A stretch of 64,000 nucleotides of DNA from assembly GCA_016186995.1 (NCBI GenBank), contig JACPKQ010000022.1:62001-126000 (forward strand), written 5' to 3'. The notes below the pieces were generated by a model, which was not told where the DNA came from, ran no database searches, and saw only the letters and a program-made list of their open reading frames with translations. Positions within the stretch are counted from its first letter, which is position 1, and the number at the start of each line of letters is the position of its first letter. The DNA comes from Deltaproteobacteria bacterium (GTDB lineage Bacteria > Bdellovibrionota > JACOXK01). This document shows positions 16,557 through 25,440 of this stretch, piece by piece. The translations under genes and the position numbers were made by a program.

Positions 16557-18107
16557 CTAATCATTTTTTTTAGGGATTTGTACAGTTGTTAAAAACTTGG
16601 TGTACAGCCCTCTTTGAACTCTGAAGAAATAAGTTTCTCCTTCCTTAAATTGAGAAACCATTTTTTCGACATCTTTGACAGTACGCACTTCTTTTTTATC
16701 AATATCAAGAATAATGTCTTTCTTTTGAAGATTGGCTGCTTCTGCAGGAGAACCTGATTCAATAGCTGTGATGACAACGCCTTCTGATTTTGGAAGTTCA
16801 AGTTCATTGGCTAATTGTTTTGTAATTTGTGCAACAGAAATACCGACTAGGTTTTCGGTTTTTTTGCTTTCTGATTTTTGAGCCAAGCGTTCATCTTTTC
16901 TTTCTTCGGTGACGACTTTAAATGTTTTCAATTTTCCGTCTCGGAGTACTTTAACATTAACTGTTATATTTGTACCCAGGCTTCCTACAAGTCGGATAAG
17001 ATCACGGGTTGTTTTAATTTTATGATCGTTCACTTCAACAATAATATCCCATGCTTTAATTCCTGCTTTATCTGCAGGGTCTCCCTCAAAAATTTGGGTG
17101 ACAACAACCCCATCTTGGTTTTCTGGAATATTAAACTTTTTTCTCATTTCATCTGTGATTTCTTGAATACCCACACCCAACCAACCACGAATGACTTTTC
17201 CCTCTTGAAGTTGGGGAAGAAGATCTTTAGCAATATTAATAGGAGTCGCAAAACCAATGCTTTGAGCATTTCTTAAAATAGCAGTATTAATGCCAACCAC
17301 TTCTCCATGGGTGTTAATGAGTGGGCCACCACTATTGCCGGGGTTAATGGCTGCATCTGTTTGAATAAATGTATTGTAAGGGTGCTGAATGCCTTGATCG
17401 TCCAAAATTCTTCCTTTTGAACTCACAATACCTGCGGTGACGGTGTGACTAAAGCCAAAAGGATTGCCAATAGCCAAAACCCACTCTCCCTTTTCCAGCT
17501 TATCAGAGTCGCCTAGGGGTAAAAAATGAAGTTTTTTCTTGGGCTCTATTTTAATCAAAGCAATATCTGTTTGCTCATCTTTTCCGATAACTTTAGCATC
17601 GTATTCTTTATCATCTTTCTCGCCATTATCTTTGACTAAACGCACTTTAATTTCATCGGCTTCGGAGACAACGTGATTATTAGTGATGATATAACCTTCT
17701 TCATTAATAACAAAACCAGAGCCTAAACTTTTTTGTTTAAATTCTTTAAAGCGAGGTTGTCTTTCGCGATCTTGACGTGGTGTTCGTGGAACACCAAAGA
17801 AATCATCATTATTAAAAAAATCACCAAAAAAATCCCACGGTGAAATAAATTGTTGTTTCACCGTTGTTGTAGTGTAGATGTTCACAACAGCAGGTTCCAA
17901 ATTTTTTGTAAGATTTTTAAAGAGATGCAGAAATTCTGAAACATGGGCTGATTTTTCTAAGCTACTTGTCTCTTCTTGTTTTTCTGTCCAGAGAGGTTTT
18001 TTAGTGGATTCTGCTTTTTGTGGAAACTCAACTTTGCAAGAAGCAATCACCAAAAATAGAGAAACGGCAATAAACAAAAAGGCAGGCATCCATTTTTTAT
18101 ATTTCAT
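16557..18107 (-). CDS. htrA: DegP/HtrA family serine protease, lipoprotein form
   Basis: Periplasmic quality-control protease. The signal peptide ends in IASC (Cys24), a lipobox, so it is probably membrane-anchored rather than free. Catalytic triad His145 (TNNHVVS), Asp181 (QTDIALIKI) and Ser259 (GNSGGPL), followed by two PDZ domains (about 300-390 and 420-510). 516 aa, normal. A Phe/Asp-rich loop (residues 92-105) precedes the protease domain, the LA-loop position. It begins within the stop of the DUF1844 gene (ATGA). Confidence 0.95.
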   Translation of the reverse strand: MKYKKWMPAFLFIAVSLFLVIASCKVEFPQKAESTKKPLWTEKQEETSSLEKSAHVSEFLHLFKNLTKNLEPAVVNIYTTTTVKQQFISPWDFFGDFFNNDDFFGVPRTPRQDRERQPRFKEFKQKSLGSGFVINEEGYIITNNHVVSEADEIKVRLVKDNGEKDDKEYDAKVIGKDEQTDIALIKIEPKKKLHFLPLGDSDKLEKGEWVLAIGNPFGFSHTVTAGIVSSKGRILDDQGIQHPYNTFIQTDAAINPGNSGGPLINTHGEVVGINTAILRNAQSIGFATPINIAKDLLPQLQEGKVIRGWLGVGIQEITDEMRKKFNIPENQDGVVVTQIFEGDPADKAGIKAWDIIVEVNDHKIKTTRDLIRLVGSLGTNITVNVKVLRDGKLKTFKVVTEERKDERLAQKSESKKTENLVGISVAQITKQLANELELPKSEGVVITAIESGSPAEAANLQKKDIILDIDKKEVRTVKDVEKMVSQFKEGETYFFRVQRGLYTKFLTTVQIPKKND

Positions 18108-18529
18108 TGATTTTCTCCTTTAGTAGCATCGACATAACGCATTCTTAAATCGTAAAGAAAATTATCTAAAAGTTTTTCTTCATCTCTTGTGAGGTTACCT
18201 TTTGTTTTTTGTTTGATAAGGGCTAAAAGATCGATGTTTTGTTTAGCAGCGGGTAAATTTTTCTGATGTTTCCCTGTTGTAGGGTTGGGGGCTGCACCTA
18301 GTTCAACTAAAGCTGCGGAACCGAGAGAAAAAACAAAAGTTGCAAAGTTAATTTCTCCACCACTTTGTTCATCTTGTGGGCTTCCTTGAGGCTCTCCGAA
18401 GTGCATATCTTCTTTATTTTCTGTGTGGGAGTCGGGGACCCCTTCTCGAATATTGCCTTTGGAATCAAACCGTCTTTTATCATGAATTTTAACTTCTTCG
18501 TTTTCTTCTTTAGTTTTTTTATCAGTCAT
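18104..18529 (-). CDS. DUF1844 domain-containing protein
   Basis: Small cytoplasmic protein of unknown function. The N-terminal third is charged and disordered-looking; the DUF1844 core (about residues 60-135) contains INFATFVFSLGSAALVELGA and a helix pair ending LLDNFLYDLRMRYVDA. The family is typical of deltaproteobacteria and Planctomycetes. Overlaps htrA by 4 bases and follows htpX by 13 bases, so htpX-DUF1844-htrA is probably one envelope-stress unit. Confidence 0.85.
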   Translation of the reverse strand: MTDKKTKEENEEVKIHDKRRFDSKGNIREGVPDSHTENKEDMHFGEPQGSPQDEQSGGEINFATFVFSLGSAALVELGAAPNPTTGKHQKNLPAAKQNIDLLALIKQKTKGNLTRDEEKLLDNFLYDLRMRYVDATKGENQ

Positions 18530-18542
18530 AAAATCTCCTTTG

Positions 18543-19370
18543 CTAGAAACGCATATTTTCTAAACGTTTAATTCTTTCTTCTGTAGATGGATGTGTACTA
18601 AAAAGATGAATTACACCCTTGCCTTTAAGAGGGTTTGAAATAAACAAATGCGCTGTTTGAGGGGATGCAGGAAGAGTAGCCTCTCTACTTATTTTTCGAA
18701 GAGCATTTGCAAGAGCATAAGGGTTGTGTGTTGTTTTAGCGCTTGCTTCATCAGCCAAAAATTCACGTGATCTTGAAACCGCTAATTGAATGAGCATAGC
18801 AGCAAGAGGCGCAATAATAGCTGTGAGAATGAGGGCAAAAGGATGAGGTCTGTCTCTATCTCCTCCTCCAACGCCAAAAATGGCTGACCATTTAGCAATA
18901 TTAGCAATCATCATAATGGCTCCTGCTAAAGAGGCAGCAATCGTACTTACGAGAATGTCTCTGTTTTCAACATGGCCTAACTCATGCGCAAGGACACCCT
19001 CAAGTTCTTCTTCTGAAAGTGCTTCTTCAATGCCTTGTGTGACGGCAACAGCTGCGTTTTGTGGATTTCTTCCTGTTGCAAAAGCATTCAAGGCACGGGA
19101 AGGAATACGGTAAACTTTTGGCATAGGAAGATTTTTGATGTGAGCTAACTTTTGTACAACTTCGTAAGTTTTTTCAGAAGGGTCTATAGGTGTTGCTTTA
19201 TAAAGTTTTAAAACAATTTTGTCAGAGTACCAGTAACTAAAAAGATTCATGAGAAGAGAGATGACGAAAAAGAGAATCATGCCATTTTGACCGCCTACTA
19301 TGCCACCAATGGCGATAAGAAGACAGGTCAAGCTTGCTAAAAGAAGTGTTGTTTTTAATGTGTTATTCAT
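18543..19370 (-). CDS. htpX: M48 zinc metalloprotease HtpX
   Basis: Inner-membrane protease that degrades misfolded membrane proteins. The zinc site is HELGH at 129-133 with the third ligand Glu in the downstream SREFLADE segment. Four hydrophobic segments, two at the N terminus and two after the active site, match the family. 275 aa. A good sigma-70 promoter lies upstream (19427-19455). Confidence 0.96.
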   Translation of the reverse strand: MNNTLKTTLLLASLTCLLIAIGGIVGGQNGMILFFVISLLMNLFSYWYSDKIVLKLYKATPIDPSEKTYEVVQKLAHIKNLPMPKVYRIPSRALNAFATGRNPQNAAVAVTQGIEEALSEEELEGVLAHELGHVENRDILVSTIAASLAGAIMMIANIAKWSAIFGVGGGDRDRPHPFALILTAIIAPLAAMLIQLAVSRSREFLADEASAKTTHNPYALANALRKISREATLPASPQTAHLFISNPLKGKGVIHLFSTHPSTEERIKRLENMRF

Positions 19371-19426
19371 AAAACTCCTTAAATTTTATACGTTTGTAAA
19401 AAGAAACGGGTTTACGAGCCCTTACT

Positions 19427-19455
19427 AATATAGGTATGCCTGCATCCCAAGTCAA
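19427..19455 (-). promoter_or_regulatory. Sigma-70 type promoter for htpX
   Basis: Minus strand: TTGACT (-35, 19455-19450), 17-base spacer, TATATT (-10, 19432-19427). Both hexamers differ by one base from consensus. Start codon about 57 bases downstream. Confidence 0.65.
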
Positions 19456-19472
19456 TGGATAGGAAGTCGCCT

Positions 19473-21926
19473 TCAAATGCTATCAGTGCTTCCTATGTAG
19501 AATTTGTCTGGGTGTAAGTACTCTTCAATCAGTTTTAAGGTTTCAGAATAAGAAAGAAGTTGAGTATATTTTTCTGGATTTAATGGAAGATCAAAAAGAA
19601 CAGCTTTGCTCAAGAACAGGGGGCGTTTAAGAGAATTTGAAAACATATATTCTTTTTTGGTTAAAAACCTATTTTTAATCCATGTCCATTCTTTTTGTGG
19701 CAATTTTTTATTATAAAGATTTTTAATTGTGTTTTGAAATTGTTTAAGAACAGTTTTTTTTAATACTTCTGAAGAAATAAATTCAAAGGCAAAGAGTGAA
19801 TCTTCAGGATAATCAAAAAAATAAGAATTAAGAAAATGAGGGTGATTTTGTTCTAGCTCATGCGTTAGGTACCCAAAAAGAGGAGCACTACTTGGGTTTT
19901 TAACACTTACAGGAAACCCAGCTGATAAATGTAAGTAGCGAGCGCCACTGTGCTCAGAGCTTTCTCGAATGAGTAAAGGAGGTGAGGGTGGGAAAAAGCT
20001 TTCTTTTTGAGAAACATTTTGTGACATTTTTTGAAAGTATTCCTCAATATGGGATTTGGCTTTAAGACTTGTCATATTTCCTGTGAAACAAACGAGCGTG
20101 TTTTGTGCAAAAATATTTTTTTCATAAAAACCAGCAAAGTCTTTTTCATCAAAATTTTCTTCAACTTTGATTTTTGAAAAACTCATTTCATGAAGAAGTG
20201 AAGAGGGTTTTGAAATAAAATAACTATTTGTTGCTTCAAAATATTTTTTTGCATTTTCAACATTTTGCTTTGTGAAATGAGGATGAAGAAAAATATCCGA
20301 GAGAAGAAAAATAAACTCTTTAATGTTATTTTCCGGTAAAGAAAAAGAATAACCTAAGTATTGTGGGTGAATAACGGGTTTAAGGGTTACATGAAGCCGA
20401 GTTAATTCTTCCTGAAGCGTGTGGGCATCAAATGTTTTTGTACTCTGAGTTAAAGTCAGTAGGAAGGTTTTTAAAAAATTTTGTGAAACATGGGTTGAAA
20501 GATTTTTAAAAAGAATTGTTCCATAAGTATAATCTAGACTTTTTTCTGTGAGAATAACGAGTTTTAATTGGTTTGAAAGTGTAAACTGCTCAACATTAAT
20601 TTTTTCTTGGTTTTTATGGTTTTTAAAACGTATAAAATTTTTTGTGGAAGGAGTAAAAGCAGTTTCACTGTCTAGTTTAAGATTTGTTTTTTCAACTTGA
20701 GTTTGAATTGTGCTTTCAATGAGAGAATAAGAGGGGATTGTGTTTTTAATATGAAAATAAGTTTCATATAATTTTTTAAAATCCTCACTGGGCGTTTTAA
20801 AAACATCTTTTATATTTTGAAAATTTTCTTTTGTAGCCGAAAGAAGAGCTATTTCACGTGCTTGGGTCGTATAAGAAGAACCTAAACTTTCATATTCTTT
20901 TAGAAAACTTTCTAAGCCCCCGTCATAAATAGATTGAGGGATTGCTTTTTTAAGTTGTTCTATCGTTGCAAAAAGAAGAACGTGTGCCTTCAAAACATCT
21001 TCACCATTGAGGCCAAATTGAAATCCATAAAGAGTGTTGTTTCCTAAAGGAAGTTCAAAAGTATTTGTTTCAATCGCAATATCTGTTTTAGAGAGATTTT
21101 TCAAAAATGCTTGTTTCAAAATGTGTAAAGCAAGACTTGTTTTCAGTTTCAAAACTTTTTCGGGGCCTATGAAAGATATAATAAGCTCTGCATGCTTAGG
21201 TGTGATTTGTGCTTGCGCTTTGATGTTGGAAGATGAAGAAGGTGACCCAAGCAGGGGCGCCTCGCCTTGTTGAAGATGAGTGGCACGCTTTTCAATAAAA
21301 CGAAGTAATCTTTTTGCATTAAAATCGCCTACAAAAGAAAGCGTGATGTTTTTTGAAGTAAATTTTTCTTTATAAAATTCAGTCAGGTTTTGTAAATTGA
21401 TATTTTCAATTTCTTTATCAGAATAACGTTCTTTTCCAAGAAAAACTTTTTCTGTGAATGAAAAAAAATCATTATAATTTTTTATTTTAATATTGTGAGT
21501 CACTTTGTTTATTTTAGTTGGGTCAAGATATGGTTTTGAAAGAAGATCAAAAAGTATTTCCACGGCTACTTCTTTTTTAGAACTAGGACCTTCTAAATCT
21601 ATTGTGAGATAATTTCCAAAGAGAGAGGTTTGAAGGGTGAGTTTATGACTATCCATATAATAGGGATCACTTCCTCTTAAAAGAAGCTTTTGAAAAGTTT
21701 TTGCATAGAGAAGTTCTTTGGCAGTTGGGGTAGAAGCACTTATTGGAATAAGAGTTGAAATACCTATTCTTGGTTTCAGACGATCTTCTTTAAGAAAAAC
21801 TGTGAGTCCATTGGGAAGACGTACTTTCGAAACACCTTCTCCATTTTGTGGAAGGTGAAACCACGTGCAGGAAGAAAAAATCAAGACACATACTAGAAGC
21901 AGAATTTTGAAGGAAATCTTGAACAT
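19473..21926 (-). CDS. M16-like peptidase homologue, lipoprotein, catalytic site lost
   Basis: A two-halved protein with the layout of M16 zinc peptidases (pitrilysin/processing peptidase): the opening VRLPNGLTVFLKED strand and the repeated fold around residues 40-430 and 460-800 are recognisable. Where active members have HXXEH (AHLLEHM), this one reads AKTFQKLLLRG, so the zinc site is absent. A lipobox (IFSSC) anchors it to a membrane on the periplasmic side. I start at 21926 because a sigma-70-like promoter (21944-21972) would start transcription close to the earlier ATG at 21941. Likely a structural or chaperone-like subunit. Confidence 0.75.
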   Translation of the reverse strand: MFKISFKILLLVCVLIFSSCTWFHLPQNGEGVSKVRLPNGLTVFLKEDRLKPRIGISTLIPISASTPTAKELLYAKTFQKLLLRGSDPYYMDSHKLTLQTSLFGNYLTIDLEGPSSKKEVAVEILFDLLSKPYLDPTKINKVTHNIKIKNYNDFFSFTEKVFLGKERYSDKEIENINLQNLTEFYKEKFTSKNITLSFVGDFNAKRLLRFIEKRATHLQQGEAPLLGSPSSSSNIKAQAQITPKHAELIISFIGPEKVLKLKTSLALHILKQAFLKNLSKTDIAIETNTFELPLGNNTLYGFQFGLNGEDVLKAHVLLFATIEQLKKAIPQSIYDGGLESFLKEYESLGSSYTTQAREIALLSATKENFQNIKDVFKTPSEDFKKLYETYFHIKNTIPSYSLIESTIQTQVEKTNLKLDSETAFTPSTKNFIRFKNHKNQEKINVEQFTLSNQLKLVILTEKSLDYTYGTILFKNLSTHVSQNFLKTFLLTLTQSTKTFDAHTLQEELTRLHVTLKPVIHPQYLGYSFSLPENNIKEFIFLLSDIFLHPHFTKQNVENAKKYFEATNSYFISKPSSLLHEMSFSKIKVEENFDEKDFAGFYEKNIFAQNTLVCFTGNMTSLKAKSHIEEYFQKMSQNVSQKESFFPPSPPLLIRESSEHSGARYLHLSAGFPVSVKNPSSAPLFGYLTHELEQNHPHFLNSYFFDYPEDSLFAFEFISSEVLKKTVLKQFQNTIKNLYNKKLPQKEWTWIKNRFLTKKEYMFSNSLKRPLFLSKAVLFDLPLNPEKYTQLLSYSETLKLIEEYLHPDKFYIGSTDSI

Positions 21927-21943
21927 AGCCGTCTTTTCCATTC

Positions 21944-21972
21944 ATAGTAAGTGATCAAAAATGCCTTGTCGA
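21944..21972 (-). promoter_or_regulatory. Possible sigma-70 promoter for the M16-like gene
   Basis: Minus strand: TCGACA (-35, 21972-21967), 17-base spacer, TACTAT (-10, 21949-21944). The -35 lies inside a conserved end of a structured repeat, so the repeat may have supplied it. Confidence 0.45.
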
Positions 21973-22014
21973 GTTTATGTCACACGCATTATATCTTTCA
22001 CTTCATGGTTCGCG

Positions 22015-22200
22015 ATTTAGGCTCTTAAAATGGTTACTATCTTTCGCTTCATGGCTCGCTGTAGTTGCCATATCGAATTCTTCATTATCCCGTAAGTGCT
22101 AAAGCACTGTCCGGGATGCACAGTTTTGAATATTTACAAATCGTGGGCTGCGCTTTATTTCCGCTCCAGATAGTAACCATTTTCTCACATAAACTCGAAT
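22015..22200 (+). repeat. Structured repeat element B1
   Basis: Bounded by a left end (TTTAGGCTCTTAAAATGG) and a right end (CTCACATAAACTCGAATGC). The terminal stem AAAATGGTTACTATCT (22027-22042) pairs perfectly with AGATAGTAACCATTTT (22168-22183). Inside, on the opposite strand, are the conserved B motifs GGAGCGGAAATAAAGCGCAG and GAGCCATGAAGCG, and a nested hairpin (ATCCCG...AGTGCT/AGCACT...CGGGAT). Related copies are at 37.0 and 58.7 kb. Confidence 0.8.
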
Positions 22201-22230
22201 GCAACATAAAGTTACCTAGTATGTTTTGAA

Positions 22231-22419
22231 GGCACATATAATCAAAAGATAGGGATAGTGCTTACAGAGGGTCGTGTCGGAAGGCAAGCTGGCTTGGTCC
22301 ACATAGAATATGTGGCAGATTGACTGAGACGCGAGGCGCACTTTTTCGCAGGAAAAAAGTGACGCCGTACCCGAGGGAAGTACTATCCCTATCTTTTGTG
22401 CCCATTTTAAGAACCTAAG
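22231..22419 (+). repeat. Structured repeat element A1 (possible structured RNA)
   Basis: A 21-bp terminal stem (22243-22263 with 22378-22398, one G-U) encloses about 114 bases that are nearly identical to element A2 at 63.8 kb. The interior has a perfect hairpin CCACATA-GAA-TATGTGG and a longer one around GGCGCACTTTTT/AAAAAAGTGACGCC. The right side ends in CCATTTTAAGAACCTAAG, the reversed left end of the family. No reading frame of note. Confidence 0.8.
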
Positions 22420-22430
22420 AACGAGCTATG

Positions 22431-22485
22431 GTGTGAAATATTAAGTGTTATCAAGTGGTTAGAAGTCATTGATAAGTTCTCACAC
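22431..22485. repeat. Hairpin upstream of tadC
   Basis: GTGTGA (22431-22436) pairs with TCACAC (22480-22485) and TTATCAA with TTGATAA inside. It lies between element A1 and the tadC leader; no T run follows, so it is not an obvious terminator. Confidence 0.4.
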
Positions 22486-22517
22486 AGTTTGTTCTGGCGA
22501 TTTCATTGACGCTTATA

Positions 22518-22548
22518 CCCTAAGATGCTAAAATTATTAGCATAGGGG
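22518..22548. promoter_or_regulatory. Inverted repeat in tadC 5' leader
   Basis: CCCTAAGATGCTAA and TTAGCATAGGGG can pair with a short AT loop, 42 bases before the tadC start codon. It may be a regulator-binding site or an mRNA hairpin. The same sequence weakly resembles a -24/-12 promoter (TAGCATAGGGGTTGTG) but lacks the essential GG and GC. Confidence 0.35.
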
Positions 22549-22589
22549 TTGTGTTGGATTTTCCGTCCTTGAAGGAGTCCTAACATTTT

Positions 22590-23513
22590 ATGAATACATT
22601 AGTTTTAGCCTTACTGGCACTCGGTGTGGGTGTGTTTTGGGCTAGCCTTCAATTTTTTAAGAAGGATGAGCTTGAAATTTACTCAGAAGAAAAGCTGGGT
22701 GAAGAGAAAACAAGAAAGACGCCTTCTCTTGTTTTTAAATTAGCCTTGCCTGTGATGAGCCGGTTCATGGTGCCATGGGTAAGAAATCTTAAAATTGATA
22801 ATTTTAGAAAGAAAGCCAAAAGAGACATTATCTCTGCTGGAATGGAAGAAGAAATTGACCCAGATGAACTTTTTTCTTTTAAAATTCTTTTAGCACTTCT
22901 TTTTCCTACAGTTATTGGTTTTGTGAGTATTTCGTATGGTTATGGTTTTTCTCCTTTGGCACTCATTGTTGTTGCTTTTTACGGGTATATTTTTCCTTAT
23001 CTCTGGATAAAATCAAGAATCAAACAACGCCATCAAGATATTCGTAGAGCCATGCCTTTTGTTGTTGATCTTCTTACTCTTTCAACAGAGGCAGGGCTTG
23101 ATTTTATGGGTTCGATTGCTCGTGTTGTTGAAAAATCAAAACCAGGTGCTTTTGTTGATGAGTTGCGACGTGCTTTACATGAAATTCAATTAGGAACATC
23201 TCGAGCTGATGCTCTCCGAAAAATGTCATGGAGAATTGACATGAGTGAGGTGTCTTCTTTTGTGGCCGTGCTTGTCAGTGCAGATCAAATGGGGGCCAGC
23301 ATCGGTCGTGTTTTAAGGGCTCAAGCAGATCAAATTCGAAATGAGAGATTTGTGAGGGCTGAAAAAATGGGAGCAGCAGCCGCCCAAAAAGTTTTATTGC
23401 CGCTTTTTTTCTTTATTTTGCCAGCGGTATTTCTCGTTATTTTTGGACCACTCGTTTTAAGAGTACTTCCAGATATTGGTGCTATTTTGGGTGGAGCAAC
23501 TATTGGTGGTTAA
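22590..23513 (+). CDS. tadC: Tad pilus inner-membrane platform protein TadC
   Basis: Type II secretion F-domain protein, the partner of TadB in the Tad/Flp pilus platform. An N-terminal helix is followed by the T2SF domain (about residues 150-300): PFVVDLLTLSTEAGLDFMG, LRKMSWRIDMSEVSSFVAVL, and GAAAAQKVLLPLFFFILPA. 307 aa, normal. Upstream AGGAG is 12 bases from the ATG. It is 11 kb from the main Tad locus and instead heads an operon of FHA and PP2C proteins; the next gene overlaps its stop by one base. Confidence 0.9.
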   Translation: MNTLVLALLALGVGVFWASLQFFKKDELEIYSEEKLGEEKTRKTPSLVFKLALPVMSRFMVPWVRNLKIDNFRKKAKRDIISAGMEEEIDPDELFSFKILLALLFPTVIGFVSISYGYGFSPLALIVVAFYGYIFPYLWIKSRIKQRHQDIRRAMPFVVDLLTLSTEAGLDFMGSIARVVEKSKPGAFVDELRRALHEIQLGTSRADALRKMSWRIDMSEVSSFVAVLVSADQMGASIGRVLRAQADQIRNERFVRAEKMGAAAAQKVLLPLFFFILPAVFLVIFGPLVLRVLPDIGAILGGATIGG

Positions 23514-23866
23514 TGTTTTTTCGAATCGAAAATAAAAAAGAGGGGAAGATTGTGGCCGAGAAAGCAATGTTAGCCGATACTTTTTTTTCAAGATTGAAAG
23601 GACTTTTAGGTACAAAAAAACTAGATAAAGGGGAAGCACTTATTTTAGAGCCATGCCAAAGTGTGCACACTTTTTTTATGAAATATGATTTAGATATTAT
23701 TTTTTTAAATAAAGAAAACATTGTTATTGGAGTGGCTGAACATCTTAAACCCAACAGACTTTCTGCATTTTACAGGCACGCATCCAAGGCTGTTGAACTT
23801 CCTTCTGGGAGTATTGTCGAGGGGAGAGTCACTGTTGGAGAAAAGTTGGAGTTTATACAAATATGA
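23513..23866 (+). CDS. DUF192 family protein
   Basis: Small beta-barrel-like protein of the DUF192 family (117 aa): FFSRLKGLLG near the start, CQSVHTFFMKYDLDIIFL in the middle, and ELPSGSIVEGRVTVGEKLEF at the end. Function unknown; the family often has a signal peptide, which is absent here, so this one is cytoplasmic. Its start overlaps the tadC stop (TAATG) and its stop overlaps the next FHA gene (ATGA). Genes of this family are sometimes found inside Tad loci. Confidence 0.85.
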   Translation: MFFRIENKKEGKIVAEKAMLADTFFSRLKGLLGTKKLDKGEALILEPCQSVHTFFMKYDLDIIFLNKENIVIGVAEHLKPNRLSAFYRHASKAVELPSGSIVEGRVTVGEKLEFIQI

Positions 23867-25440
23867 TAAGACTTATTGTAAGAGAGGGTTTTTTAGAAAA
23901 AAAAGAGTTTTCTCTTCAAGATGGTACTTACATTTTAGGAAGAGATCCAACATGTGATCTTGTTTTACACGCCAACGGTGTTTCAAGACGACACGCAAAG
24001 ATTGAAGTAAAAGGGCAGTATGTTGCTGTTTCTGATTTGGGAAGTTCTAATGGTGTTTTTATTAATGGACTTCAAGTACAAGAAAAAGAGCTTCACCAAG
24101 GGGATATTATTTCTTTTGCTAATGTTGCTTTAGAAGTGTCTTTACAACCTGTTTTTGTTCCTTCTCACGATTTAAGTAGCCCTCCTATAGGCCCCTATAC
24201 AACCCCACCTGCACAAAAGAGTTTTCAATCAAAATTTAAAAAATGGTTTCATGAAAATGCTGAACGAGAGTTCAATCAACTTCTTCACAATGTTCATTTG
24301 AGTGTTATTTATGGAGGACTTTTTTTAGGTTTTGTAGTTGTTAATCTATTTTTTACTTTAGGGCCTTCTATTTCAGAGAGCCAACAATTTATTAAAAATG
24401 AAGCACATAAAAGAGGAAGTTTTCTTGTTTCACGACTTGTTGATTTAAATGAACAGGCTATCATTCATAATGATATTTCAAGAATTGATGTGAGCAACAT
24501 TGACGAACTAGAAGGAGTTGTTTCAGCTGTGATTGTTCGTCCCTTTGTTGATTATGAAGGTAAACTCAGAGCTGAAATCATAGCCCCTATTCACAGAGCT
24601 GCTGCAATGGATATGGGTGAGCCTTGGCAGAAGAAATCACTTGGAAAAATTAAAGAGATCGTCGATACCGATGGAAATAAGAAAAAGATTGTTACACAAG
24701 ATCAAAGCTTTTATGTGCATGAAATTGATGATCAAAAAATTCTTTTTTCAAAACCTATTTTTGAAACTGTGAGTGGGGAACAAAGCGTTGCTGCTCTAGC
24801 ACAAGTTACATTAGGTGTTCCAGGGCTTAAGATAAACTCAACAACTTATTGGACGATGTTTACAAAAGCACTTCTTGCAGCTTTATTTTTAAGTTTTATT
24901 TTTCTTCTTCTTTTACAAAAATTAACAAAACATCACTTAAGCCTTCTTTATAAAAATATTTCTTCACCACAAGCTTTGGAGGGTGGAGTTATTAAATCAC
25001 CCGTTAAGTTTGAACCTATACAAAAAATTGTAAATGCTATGAATGAGGCTTTAGATACTATTAAAAATAAAGCATCTTTAACAACAGAAAGCTTAACAGA
25101 AGACTATAACCAAGAAAAAATTGAAGCCCTTCTTAAAGCATCTCACGAAGGGATGGCCATTCTTGATTTTTCAAATAGGATTGTTGCTTTAAATCCACAA
25201 TTTGAAAATTTTTTTCTCATTCCAGAAGGAAGTGCTCATTACCAAAATATTATGGATGTGATGGAAGATACTTCTTTAGTAGAGAGTATTTTAGAATTGG
25301 TGAAAAACCAAATTATCAAAGGTGAAAGGCTTACACGTCGTGATGGGCATGTGGTTGATGTTCAAGTTCAGTTTGTAAGAAATCAAAGAGGAAGTATCGA
25401 GTATTCTATTTTATCTGTGAGAGAGGTATTGGTGGCATGA
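23863..25440 (+). CDS. FHA domain membrane protein with PAS-like C terminus
   Basis: N-terminal FHA domain (about residues 15-95): GTYILGRDPTCDLVL, GVSRRHAKIEV and LGSSNGVFINGL, the phosphothreonine-binding loops. Two membrane helices follow (about 143-165 and 325-347) enclosing a periplasmic domain of about 160 aa that resembles a sensor domain. After residue 415 comes a PAS-like segment (LLKASHEGMAILDFSNRIVA). It looks like a transmembrane sensor without an output kinase, binding a phosphorylated partner inside. Overlaps both neighbours by 4 bases. Confidence 0.85.
   Translation: MIRLIVREGFLEKKEFSLQDGTYILGRDPTCDLVLHANGVSRRHAKIEVKGQYVAVSDLGSSNGVFINGLQVQEKELHQGDIISFANVALEVSLQPVFVPSHDLSSPPIGPYTTPPAQKSFQSKFKKWFHENAEREFNQLLHNVHLSVIYGGLFLGFVVVNLFFTLGPSISESQQFIKNEAHKRGSFLVSRLVDLNEQAIIHNDISRIDVSNIDELEGVVSAVIVRPFVDYEGKLRAEIIAPIHRAAAMDMGEPWQKKSLGKIKEIVDTDGNKKKIVTQDQSFYVHEIDDQKILFSKPIFETVSGEQSVAALAQVTLGVPGLKINSTTYWTMFTKALLAALFLSFIFLLLLQKLTKHHLSLLYKNISSPQALEGGVIKSPVKFEPIQKIVNAMNEALDTIKNKASLTTESLTEDYNQEKIEALLKASHEGMAILDFSNRIVALNPQFENFFLIPEGSAHYQNIMDVMEDTSLVESILELVKNQIIKGERLTRRDGHVVDVQVQFVRNQRGSIEYSILSVREVLVA

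Noticed and set aside
22500-22550. Sigma-54 promoter before tadC
   Set aside because: TAGCATAGGGGTTGTG lacks the invariant GG and GC; the bases are better explained as one arm of an inverted repeat.
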